Below, piece after piece: positions 18,265-25,955 of a DNA stretch of 64,000 nucleotides. Position 1 is the stretch's first letter, and each line of letters begins with the position of its first letter. The stretch comes from G963674835 sp963674835 (lineage in GTDB: Bacteria; Planctomycetota; Planctomycetia; Pirellulales; Thermoguttaceae), in contig CAXXKC010000002.1 of NCBI GenBank assembly GCA_963674835.2, positions 1,674,001 through 1,738,000 on the forward strand. Direction: 5' to 3'. The position numbers and the translations under genes were made by a program. The notes beneath the pieces were generated by a model. The model ran no database searches and was not told the origin of the DNA. It saw only the letters and a program-made list of their open reading frames with translations.

Positions 18265-20388
18265 TCATTTCTTCTCGAAGAACAGTAGTTCGGAGACGAA
18301 CTTGCCTTTCAGCGTTACTGGGATGCCGGCTGTGGTGAGCTCTTGGCCCGACTTGTCGACGTCGGGATTCGAGCCATCCTCGAAGGAGAGCCGGTACGTC
18401 TGATTCGCGTCCAGTCCCTTCAGCGTGATGGTCTGGGTATCGTTGGGGCTGTCGGGCTTGAAGATGTAGACCACGCCTTTGCCGGTTGCGGGGTCGTAGT
18501 ATTCGATTCCGTCCCATACGCGGCCGTCGGGCCTGGGGAAGATGTGATACAGGTCGGCGTTACGGATGAGGGGACGGATTTTCGTCTTGTAGGTATTGAC
18601 GCAGGCTGCAACGGCCTGTTTCTCTTCGTCGGTCCACGGCGCGTTGCCGTTACCGCCGTTCGGCGCGTCGAGGACCCATTCGGGTGCGCCCATCGACATG
18701 GAGCGGAAGGCCGATTTCAGGGCGGCGGCTCCCTTGGGACGCAGCGTGTCGGCGTTGTTCTCGGCGGTGGCGAGATGGCCTTCGAGCTGCATGGGGTGAA
18801 AGGCGAAGGAACTGTCGTAGAAGATCTTTCGCTGGGATAGTTCCGAGAAGTTGTCGGAATTGAAGATCTTGACGGCGCGTTTCATGGCGCCGAAGTCTTT
18901 GATTCGGCCGCCGCTGGAGCAGTTTTCCCACTGGAAATTGGGGATCTGCTGCTGGAGTGCGTCGACCATCTCGTAGAAACCCTTGACCGACCAGTAGTCG
19001 GACGTGACGACGGGGCCGCCCGTGTTGTCGGAGCGCCACATGTCGGCGCTATACTGTTGGAACAGCTTCTTGATTCGATCGGCGCGGGTCTGTCGGCCGG
19101 CGGGCGTGGTCATGTCCTGCTTGTCGGTCCAATACAGGCCGAATCGGATGCCGTGTCGGTGGGCATAATCGGCGGCCGCCTTCATTCCCGCGGGCCAGTC
19201 CTGCGGATCGGCGTTGGGGTCGCCGTCTTGCCCCAGCGCGGTCTGCCACCATCCGACATCGATCATCACCTCCTCGAAGCCCAGCGGTGTCATGTCGTCG
19301 ATGAGCGGATAGAAGCCTTTCTCGGCGGGGTCCCAACTGCCGGGGCCTTTGCCGGCCGCGGTGAAGGCGTTCCACTGGACCTTGGGATACCCGGGGTCGC
19401 CGCGGAGGGCTGCTGGCATGCTGTGCTGGAACAGGTATTTGCGGAGGCTGTTGCCGGCGGCATCGATGTCGCCGCGGTAGGTTCCGACGAAACCCGGCGG
19501 CACCGTGAAGGCCTGGCCCGGCTGCAACGTGGCCTGGAAGTTCTGGATGTTGCCGCTTTGGATCGTGACGTTGAGCTGACCGGGGGGCGGCGCGGTGGCT
19601 GCGATCTGGATATCGCCGAAGCTCCACTCCGTGCCCACGTAGAGACCGTGATTGCCTGCCGAGTCGAGCACCGCGAGGGGGATCGGGCTGTTGGCGGCGT
19701 TTGGATCGGTGTGCAGCGTGCGGTGGAAGTCGCCGGTGACGAGATCGTGGTAGACTCCCTGCGGGTCCAACCCGCCACCGCCTCCGTCGTTGGCGAAGTG
19801 CCACGCCTGAAGCGCGCCGGTTTGCGGAGCGGTGAGTTGCAGGGCGAACGTCGGCTGATAGGGTATGCCGACGGGGCTTCTGCCGGCGTTGGTGAGGATG
19901 GAGGCCTGGCGGATGGGGCCTGCGCCCGGCCGTGCCCACCACTCCGAGGTCATCGTGAGGCCTGTGGCGTCGTCGGCGTAGCGCAAGGTCAGCCTGGTTC
20001 CGTTGGAGTTGTCGACGGCGGCTCCTTGGAACTGCCAGTGCGTTGGGACGGTCTGGCCGTCGCGCACAACACCGCTCAACAGCGGCAATGGGCTGGGTTG
20101 AGATGTCCAGTTGAATGGTTGCGTCGGCGTCTTCAGTTGCGTGATCGCGGGGAGGGTTTGGCCGTCGGAACGGATTGTCAGCGAGGTATCTTGGGTCGCC
20201 AGCGTCCACTGTTGTTCGGCCTGTACGGGCGAGCCGGCAAGCAGTAGAAGGGCCAGGCTGGGGATGGCGACTCTGGCGGTCCAGGTAACTGAGGCGGGTA
20301 GCCTTGTTGCGATCCGGTGAGCGAAGCCGCACGTGGGAGTTGTGTGAAACCGCTTGGGGTGAGGAAATGAGAGGGGGATGACTCTCAT
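18265..20388 (-). CDS. GH36-family alpha-galactosidase, secreted, copy 1
   Basis: The protein has about 707 residues. A long leader contains a hydrophobic core ending ALLLLAGSPVQAEQ. Residues 60-340 are the N-terminal beta-supersandwich of GH36 (LTMTSEWWARPGAGPIRQ; WHFANDGGGGGLDPQG). The barrel follows with VMIDVGWWQTALG, GIRFGLYWTDKQDM, D454 in RSDNTGG as probable nucleophile, and ENCSSGGRIKDFG, a clear GH36/melibiase block. The last domain is a short beta sandwich. The ATG at 20388 is preceded by CGGAG at good distance; the open frame continues upstream only as an antisense artefact over the divergent regulator. GH36 enzymes release alpha-galactose. This is the promoter-proximal gene of the 10.7-20.4 kb run and is divergent from its likely regulator at 20602. 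Confidence 0.82.
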   Translation of the reverse strand: MRVIPLSFPHPKRFHTTPTCGFAHRIATRLPASVTWTARVAIPSLALLLLAGSPVQAEQQWTLATQDTSLTIRSDGQTLPAITQLKTPTQPFNWTSQPSPLPLLSGVVRDGQTVPTHWQFQGAAVDNSNGTRLTLRYADDATGLTMTSEWWARPGAGPIRQASILTNAGRSPVGIPYQPTFALQLTAPQTGALQAWHFANDGGGGGLDPQGVYHDLVTGDFHRTLHTDPNAANSPIPLAVLDSAGNHGLYVGTEWSFGDIQIAATAPPPGQLNVTIQSGNIQNFQATLQPGQAFTVPPGFVGTYRGDIDAAGNSLRKYLFQHSMPAALRGDPGYPKVQWNAFTAAGKGPGSWDPAEKGFYPLIDDMTPLGFEEVMIDVGWWQTALGQDGDPNADPQDWPAGMKAAADYAHRHGIRFGLYWTDKQDMTTPAGRQTRADRIKKLFQQYSADMWRSDNTGGPVVTSDYWSVKGFYEMVDALQQQIPNFQWENCSSGGRIKDFGAMKRAVKIFNSDNFSELSQRKIFYDSSFAFHPMQLEGHLATAENNADTLRPKGAAALKSAFRSMSMGAPEWVLDAPNGGNGNAPWTDEEKQAVAACVNTYKTKIRPLIRNADLYHIFPRPDGRVWDGIEYYDPATGKGVVYIFKPDSPNDTQTITLKGLDANQTYRLSFEDGSNPDVDKSGQELTTAGIPVTLKGKFVSELLFFEKK

Positions 20389-20512
20389 GGTTCGCTCCGA
20401 TGTTTGTTCCTGTGTTGGTCGACCGCAGGTGGTTCGAGGCCTGCTGGAGAGTACGTTTGGTGATTGGGGTGGCCGGCGGACCGTTCCTTTGTGGTGCGCA
20501 GCTCGTTGCCGC

Positions 20513-20547
20513 ATTATAATTGAACCGAACTTCGATTTTGCGCAAAA
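20513..20547. promoter_or_regulatory. Divergent promoter region with a perfect palindrome
   Basis: ATTATAAT (20513-20520) provides a TATAAT -10 on both strands between the GH36 gene and the XylR-type gene. Sixteen bases to the right is TTTTGCGCAAAA (20536-20547), a perfect 12-base palindrome and a good operator candidate. Its GCGCAAAA half also occurs near the other XylR-type regulator (4387-4394). No convincing -35 box is seen for either direction, which fits activator-dependent promoters. Function is inferred. Confidence 0.45.
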
Positions 20548-20601
20548 GGACTTCACTTTCCCACGCTGGGCATTGGACACTTGGGTCGGGTTGCACGCGC
20601 T

Positions 20602-21840
20602 ATGGCACGCTCTGAAACCAGTCGGCGTACGAAGATCAAGGAAAGACGTTCGAGCTCGCGACGACAGGGGCGGATGCCGCACGTGCTGTTGCTGATCGAT
20701 ACGGCCGGCAGTTGCGGGCGCGGGATCATTGAGGGGATCAACCGCTACGCATTGGAAAACGGTCCCTGGTCGATCCGATTCATGTACCGCGCCTTGGATT
20801 CGTTGCCGCCGCAATGGCTGAAGGAATGGCGTTGGAACGGGATCATTTCCCGCACGAACAATCAGAAGTTGGCGAAGCTGCTCTGGGCCGGCAAGCTGCC
20901 GTTGGTCGAGTTGCACGGCTATCCGAACATCGGGTTCGTGCAGGTGCAAACGGATTTTGACAAAGAGGCCCGCATGGCGGTGGAGCACTTCTTTGATAAC
21001 GGGTTGCGCCATTTTGCGTTCTTCAGCTTCGGATCGGCATGGATCGTGGATTTCCACCAGGATGCATTCGTGTGGGCCGTTCATGGCTTGGGATACGACT
21101 GCCATTGCTATCGACCGGCTCGGTCGAATCGCTGCTCGCCTGTGTGGCATGAGAGTCAACGTTCCGGCGTGATCCAGTGGCTTCGCTCTCTGCCGCGTCC
21201 GATCGGCATTTTCACACCAGGCGATGTGCATGCCATGTTGCTGTCGGATCTGTGCCGCACGATCGACATTCCGGTGCCCGAGGAAATGGCTATTCTCGGT
21301 CTTGGAAACGACTCGTTGATCTGCCAGACCGTGCACCCGACGCTCTCCAGCGTGGACATGAATGTCCAGCGGGTTGGTTACGAGGCGGCGAGTCTGTTGG
21401 ATCGGATGATGGCCGGGAAGAAGGAGAAGGACATCATCTACGTCGAGCCCAGCCATGTGGCCGTCCGACAATCGACGGACGTGATCGCCGTCGACGACGC
21501 GGATGTCGCGCAGGCGCTGCATTACATCCGCCAATCGGCCTGCAAGGGCATCGAGGTGTCGGACGTCGTCGAACGTGTGGGGCTGTCGCGCCGGACGCTG
21601 GAGATGCGGTTCCATCGGCTGATGGGGCGTTCTCCCAAAGCGGAAATCTCGCGGATCAGGATCGAGCACGCCAAGATGCTGCTGGTTCAGACGGACCAAA
21701 CGAGCAATCGCATCGCCCGAAACTGTGGTTTCTCTTCATTGGAGTATTTCACGACTGCATTTCATCGCGTCGTTGGCGTGCAGCCACAGACGTATCGCAG
21801 GATGCGGTCGATCGCGTACGATTTCGGCAGGACCGAGTAG
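20602..21840 (+). CDS. XylR-type transcriptional regulator (sugar-binding domain plus AraC HTH)
   Basis: The protein has about 412 residues. A basic N-terminal tail (RRTKIKERRSSSRRQGR) precedes a periplasmic-binding-like sensor (HVLLLIDTAGSCGRGIIEGI; WRWNGIISRT; LPLVELHGYP; QVQTDFDKEARMAVEHFFDN; MAILGLGNDSLICQTVHPTL). The C-terminal AraC HTH domain runs through VVERVGLSRRTLEMRFHRLM to IARNCGFSSLEYFTTAFHRV. This is the same architecture as the regulator at 3090, but the two are distant paralogues. The ATG at 20602 avoids a TTG-started extension at 20581. It is divergent from the GH36-led run with a palindrome between them, so it most likely activates that run in response to a released sugar. 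Confidence 0.85.
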   Translation: MARSETSRRTKIKERRSSSRRQGRMPHVLLLIDTAGSCGRGIIEGINRYALENGPWSIRFMYRALDSLPPQWLKEWRWNGIISRTNNQKLAKLLWAGKLPLVELHGYPNIGFVQVQTDFDKEARMAVEHFFDNGLRHFAFFSFGSAWIVDFHQDAFVWAVHGLGYDCHCYRPARSNRCSPVWHESQRSGVIQWLRSLPRPIGIFTPGDVHAMLLSDLCRTIDIPVPEEMAILGLGNDSLICQTVHPTLSSVDMNVQRVGYEAASLLDRMMAGKKEKDIIYVEPSHVAVRQSTDVIAVDDADVAQALHYIRQSACKGIEVSDVVERVGLSRRTLEMRFHRLMGRSPKAEISRIRIEHAKMLLVQTDQTSNRIARNCGFSSLEYFTTAFHRVVGVQPQTYRRMRSIAYDFGRTE

Positions 21841-21972
21841 CCTGTCGCGACGGCGGTCAATGGCCAGCGTGGCTGTCGCCGGAAACGTGGGGGAAGGAGC
21901 GTTCGGACTTGCCGATTTGTCGGGCCAAGCGGGGCTTCTTCTTGGAAGTCGATCGGGCTCGGGCGACATCGT

Positions 21973-23475
21973 TCACCAGATCGGCTTCATCTCCCAAACA
22001 TCTAGCGACGTAACGGTTGCGGTGCCCTCGGCGAAGACCGCGATGCCGAGATCGCTCTCGGGCGGATAGTCGACGCGTGTCACCGTGGTGGGGCCGTTGT
22101 TGATGAACACTTCCATCACCGACTTGTCGATGAACACGTGCAGGCGGAGTCGATTGGCCGCACCGTGAAGGGGCAGCGGTACTTCGGTGCCTGCGACGTT
22201 GAGCGTTGCGTGGGCGTGACGGAGCAGGAGTGATCTGGAACCGTCCTGGGCACAACGGAGCTTCAGGCCGAACGCGCTGGCATCGTCGGGGACGATTTCG
22301 GCGATGATCTCCAACGTGTCGCCTTCGATACCGGGCAGTCGCTTTGATTGGCTGCTCAGTTTCAGATTGTCGGCATGGTAGTGGCGGCCGCGGAGCTGTT
22401 TGAGTTCGGCGGCCGGAGTTTGGACAAGACTGTGATCGGCCCCAAGGCTCAGAACGCGCGGGAGGGACATGCAGCCGTTCCAGCCTCGTCCGGGCTTGAA
22501 GCCGCAGACCCATCCGAGCATGAGGCAGCGTCCGGTTTCGTCGAAGAACGTATTGGTGGCGTAGAGGCCCCGCGTCCAAGCGCGATCCTTGGGCGGGTTT
22601 TGGCCGAATCCGTAGTCCAAGACTCCCTGCGGGCCGTCGATGCGGAATGCGATGGCCGTGGGATCGAAATCGCCTACGACGAACGTCGGCGGCTGCGTAG
22701 ACCGCAAGAGGACCCATTTGTCGTGCAGAGGGAAGAAGTTCGGGCATTCGCCCTCGACGCCGTCGATCCGTCCTGCGTATTTCCACTGAGTGAGTTCCGC
22801 GTTGACGGCCTCGCAGACCAGGCCGTCGCACGACTTGAAGGTGACGAACGTCCGGCCGCGGGAACGGAACACAAACGGATCGCTCCATCCGCTGTTGACG
22901 TCGGCGGGGACGCCGCTCATCCCGGCGGCCATGAGGGGCGCGTCGTTGACACGTCGCCAGTGGATGAGGTCATCGTCGATGGGGACGACGCCCCAATGCT
23001 CGCGTTTGCCGAGGCGCGTCGCGTCGGGACGCTCGGGCACGAATGTGTAGAAGATCATCGGGCGGCCGTTGCCGTCGCGGGTGACGCAGCCGGAATTGCA
23101 GCGCCGTTCGCCGCGGTCTTTCATGGGAACGAACGCCCAGGGCAAGTCTTCCCAATGAACGAGGTCTTTGCTGCGGGCGTGTGCCCATAGCGTGTAGTCC
23201 TCGCCCCAGTGGTCGCCCGTGAAAGGGTTGTACTGGTAGAAGATGTGATAGAAGCCCTTGTGATAGATGGCCCCGCAGATGTCGTTCATCCACTGGGCGG
23301 GCGGTCGGAAATGACAGACGGGGCGAAAGGGATCCTTGGCCGCCTGCGGGACGGCCGCTTGCACGGCTGCACGGGCCTTTTCGGTGCTCCAAGGAGAATC
23401 GCCGGGAGGTTGGGCTTTGGCTGTCTGCCACGCAAACAGACTCAACAGGCTAATCGTTATCGCGATGCGGGTCAT
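21973..23475 (-). CDS. GH32-family beta-fructosidase-like enzyme, secreted
   Basis: This 500-residue protein has a signal peptide (ITISLLSLFAWQTAKAQ). The five-bladed propeller of GH32 starts at HFRPPAQWMNDICG, with nucleophile D65. GIYHIFYQYNPF-like residues (GFYHIFYQYNPFTGDHWG), SGWSDPFVF (the RDP-box position) and EGECPNFF with acid/base E243 follow. The C-terminal beta-sandwich includes KLRLHV-like strands (RLRLHVFIDKSVMEVFINNG), a GH32 hallmark. The enzyme would hydrolyse fructans or sucrose. Two variations stand out: the canonical NDPNG is NDICG and the RDP box is SDP. Both may shift substrate use. It is the last gene of the second minus-strand sugar run, 90 bases after the dehydrogenase gene. 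Confidence 0.85.
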   Translation of the reverse strand: MTRIAITISLLSLFAWQTAKAQPPGDSPWSTEKARAAVQAAVPQAAKDPFRPVCHFRPPAQWMNDICGAIYHKGFYHIFYQYNPFTGDHWGEDYTLWAHARSKDLVHWEDLPWAFVPMKDRGERRCNSGCVTRDGNGRPMIFYTFVPERPDATRLGKREHWGVVPIDDDLIHWRRVNDAPLMAAGMSGVPADVNSGWSDPFVFRSRGRTFVTFKSCDGLVCEAVNAELTQWKYAGRIDGVEGECPNFFPLHDKWVLLRSTQPPTFVVGDFDPTAIAFRIDGPQGVLDYGFGQNPPKDRAWTRGLYATNTFFDETGRCLMLGWVCGFKPGRGWNGCMSLPRVLSLGADHSLVQTPAAELKQLRGRHYHADNLKLSSQSKRLPGIEGDTLEIIAEIVPDDASAFGLKLRCAQDGSRSLLLRHAHATLNVAGTEVPLPLHGAANRLRLHVFIDKSVMEVFINNGPTTVTRVDYPPESDLGIAVFAEGTATVTSLDVWEMKPIW

Positions 23476-23565
23476 GGTGGATTGCTCGTCTGGTGGCCTT
23501 GAGGGCGAACGTATAGGCGGCCGGGAGGTCAGCGGTGGGGCTCTGAGACAGGCTCCTTCGCGAGA

Positions 23566-24663
23566 TCATGATAACGGGTCAGAGAATGTGTTTTCGCGGA
23601 ATCGAGCGAGCTTGGCATGGAAGCCCGGCCGATCCAGCACGTCGGTGTTCACGATGTTGTCGGGGATCTCTCCTCGGGCCGCTTTGAGCATGCCTCGGGC
23701 TATGGTTTCGCTGACGATTCGGATGGCTTCATGCGTTGTGGGCAGCCAGTGCGGCGTCAGCACAACGTTGTCCAGTCGCGTGAGCGGGTCGTCGGCCCGC
23801 AGCGGCTCGTCCTCGAATACATCCAGGCCGGCCCCGGCGATCCACCCCTCCTGGAGCGCGCAGACCAGCGATGCCTGATGCACCAGTTCGCCGCGACCGG
23901 TATTGATGAAATAGGCGGTCGGCTTCATCTGCCGCAGCTCGTGCTGGCCGATCATGCCGCGCGTCTCCGGCGTGAGGGCCGAGTGCAGGCTGACGAAATC
24001 GGATTGGCGAAACAGGCGGTCCAGATCGGGCGCTAGCTCGACGCCGAGCGCGGCGGCCTCGCCGGGCGTGCCATGCCTCGACCAAACGAGAACCCGCATG
24101 TGGAACGGAGCCAGTAGCCGGATAAGTTCCTTGGAAATCCGGCCGAGGCCAACGATGCCCAGCGTCTTGCCGACAAGGTCGTTGCCGATGATTTCGCCTT
24201 GGCCTTTCCAACAGCCGGAGCGGGCCATGCGTTCCTGCGCCGGCAGCCGCTTGGCAACGGCCAGGATCAGAAGCATCGCGGCCGAGGCCGTCGAATGCGT
24301 CAGCGACTCGGGCGCGTTGAAGACGGCGACGTCGTTTTGCGTGCAGGCGGCCATGTCGATCTTGTCGGTGCCGACACCCGACCGGCCGATAACGACCAGA
24401 TTCTCTGCGCCCTGAGCGAACGTCGACGCCCGTACGTAGGGGCGAATGATCACCAGTCCGTTGGCCTCGGCAATGTGGCGAGGCTCCATCTGCATCGAGT
24501 AGAGCCGATCCCAGTAGCCCGGATCGTTTGGGGCCTGGTCTTCAAGGAATGCGTAGTGGACATAAGGCGCCGACTCGTAGATATCCTGTCCGAAATAGCC
24601 GTTGGCGGGCTGGTGCCGCTCATCGAGCATGTCGCCGGAGAGCCGGACTTCGAAAACGCGCAT
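23566..24663 (-). CDS. D-2-hydroxyacid dehydrogenase, NAD-dependent
   Basis: This 365-residue protein belongs to the phosphoglycerate/D-lactate dehydrogenase family. The Rossmann motif is LGIVGLGRISKELIRLL. Catalytic positions are the Arg in the INTGRGELV neighbourhood, Glu in DVFEDEPL and His in VLTPHWL. The substrate-binding domain is split between the first 100 residues and the last 40. The reaction would be reversible reduction of a 2-keto acid (for example glyoxylate, hydroxypyruvate or 2-ketogluconate). It lies 27 bases downstream of the enolase-superfamily dehydratase, which makes 2-keto-3-deoxy acids in other systems, so the two may act in sequence. It is cytoplasmic, with no unusual features. 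Confidence 0.85.
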   Translation of the reverse strand: MRVFEVRLSGDMLDERHQPANGYFGQDIYESAPYVHYAFLEDQAPNDPGYWDRLYSMQMEPRHIAEANGLVIIRPYVRASTFAQGAENLVVIGRSGVGTDKIDMAACTQNDVAVFNAPESLTHSTASAAMLLILAVAKRLPAQERMARSGCWKGQGEIIGNDLVGKTLGIVGLGRISKELIRLLAPFHMRVLVWSRHGTPGEAAALGVELAPDLDRLFRQSDFVSLHSALTPETRGMIGQHELRQMKPTAYFINTGRGELVHQASLVCALQEGWIAGAGLDVFEDEPLRADDPLTRLDNVVLTPHWLPTTHEAIRIVSETIARGMLKAARGEIPDNIVNTDVLDRPGFHAKLARFRENTFSDPLS

Positions 24664-24690
24664 GATGGTCGTCGCCCAAGGGTGGTTCGC

Positions 24691-25857
24691 TTATTCGGAG
24701 GTCTCACGAACGCCGAAGCGCCTTTCCCAACCCTCGTTGTGGATGTCGAGATACGCGTTGGGATCGTACGGATGGGCGCGAACCACGTCCAAGTTGAGGT
24801 CGACGCCCAGGCCAGGGTTTTCCGGGAACGAGAGATGGCCGTTTTCAGGGTCGATCGTCGGATGCCACGTGACCAGGTCGCGCGTCCACGGATCGTTGAA
24901 GGGATCGAAGTGTTCCTGGATGAGGAAGTTCGGCACGCAGGCGGCCAGTTGTAGGCAAACTGCCGTGGCTACCGGACCGCCGCTCTGATGCGGGGCGATC
25001 CACGCGCCGTTCGCCTCGGCGATGTTGGCCACCGCGATCGTGTTGCCGATTCCGCCCAGCGACATGGGCTCGGGCTGGAAGATGCTGACCCCGCCGCCGG
25101 CGGCGAGCGTGAAGAACTTGCCGATCTTGTCGTACTGTTCGCCCGTCGCGATGGGAATGGGGCATTCGGCCGCGATTTGATTGGTCAGTTCTTCGCGCTC
25201 GCCGGTAGTCGGCTCTTCCCACCAGAACAGATTCAACGGCGCGAGTCGCCGGGCAACGCGGACCGACTCGGAGGGCGTGAAGCGGCAATGGACGTCGATC
25301 ATGATCTTCAGCGACGGTCCAAATCGCGTACGAATGGCCGAAAGGATGTCGTAGGCCGTCTGTAGTTCAGGTTCGTCGATGAAGCCCTGCGCCAGGCCGA
25401 ACGGATCCAGCTTCAGGGCGTGGAACCCTTTGGCCACGGCGGCCTCGGCCGCTTCCAGGAACGCCTCGGGGGACCGCTCGGCGCGATACCAGCCGTTGGC
25501 GTAGCCGAGGATGCTGTCGCGGTGTTTGCCGCCGAGCAACTGATAGATGGGCACGCCGAGGGATTTGCCCACAATGTCCCAGCAGGCGATCTCGATGCCG
25601 GCCATGGCGAGCCGGTGGATATGGCCGGCGTCCTGGACTGTCTCGATGACCGCTCTGGCGACCGCGCCGACGTTTCGCGGGTCCTTTCCGACGGCGAAGT
25701 GTTCGAGTTCATAAACCGCGGCTTCGGTCGTCTTGATGAACCCGTTGATCGTGGCCTCGCCGATCCCATGCAGGCCGGAATCGGTGCAGACCTTGAGGAA
25801 GAGCCAGTTCTTCCAGCCGGCGCTGACCGTGTAGGTTTCGATGTGCGTGATCTTCAC
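24691..25857 (-). CDS. Enolase-superfamily dehydratase, galactonate/rhamnonate-dehydratase-like
   Basis: This 388-residue member of the mandelate racemase group shows FHALKLDPFG (KxD), IMIDVHCRF (Asp ligand), WWEEPTTGE (Glu ligand), IATGEQYDK (Glu ligand), FQPEPMSLGGI and the catalytic His in IAPHQSGG. This ligand pattern (D, E, E plus His) is that of acid-sugar dehydratases such as galactonate or arabinonate dehydratase. It differs from the glucarate-type enzyme at 609. The start is a GTG at 25857 placed 8 bases after AAGGAG; the frame runs open to 26274, but that part overlaps the next gene and is not protein-like. It is co-directional with the dehydrogenase at 23566 and the DUF4838 gene at 25956. 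Confidence 0.83.
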   Translation of the reverse strand: MKITHIETYTVSAGWKNWLFLKVCTDSGLHGIGEATINGFIKTTEAAVYELEHFAVGKDPRNVGAVARAVIETVQDAGHIHRLAMAGIEIACWDIVGKSLGVPIYQLLGGKHRDSILGYANGWYRAERSPEAFLEAAEAAVAKGFHALKLDPFGLAQGFIDEPELQTAYDILSAIRTRFGPSLKIMIDVHCRFTPSESVRVARRLAPLNLFWWEEPTTGEREELTNQIAAECPIPIATGEQYDKIGKFFTLAAGGGVSIFQPEPMSLGGIGNTIAVANIAEANGAWIAPHQSGGPVATAVCLQLAACVPNFLIQEHFDPFNDPWTRDLVTWHPTIDPENGHLSFPENPGLGVDLNLDVVRAHPYDPNAYLDIHNEGWERRFGVRETSE

Positions 25858-25955
25858 GTTCACAACTCCTTGAACGATTCGTTGCAGGATGGCTCGGACC
25901 TCATCACGGAGGTGCCTGTTGCCGACGGCGAAGGTGTGTCGCAGACGATGTCCGA

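Noticed and set aside
20389..21699. N-terminal extension of the GH36 frame to 21699
   Set aside because: The extension is antisense to the XylR-type regulator and lacks protein character. The ATG at 20388 has a ribosome site and leads into a signal peptide.
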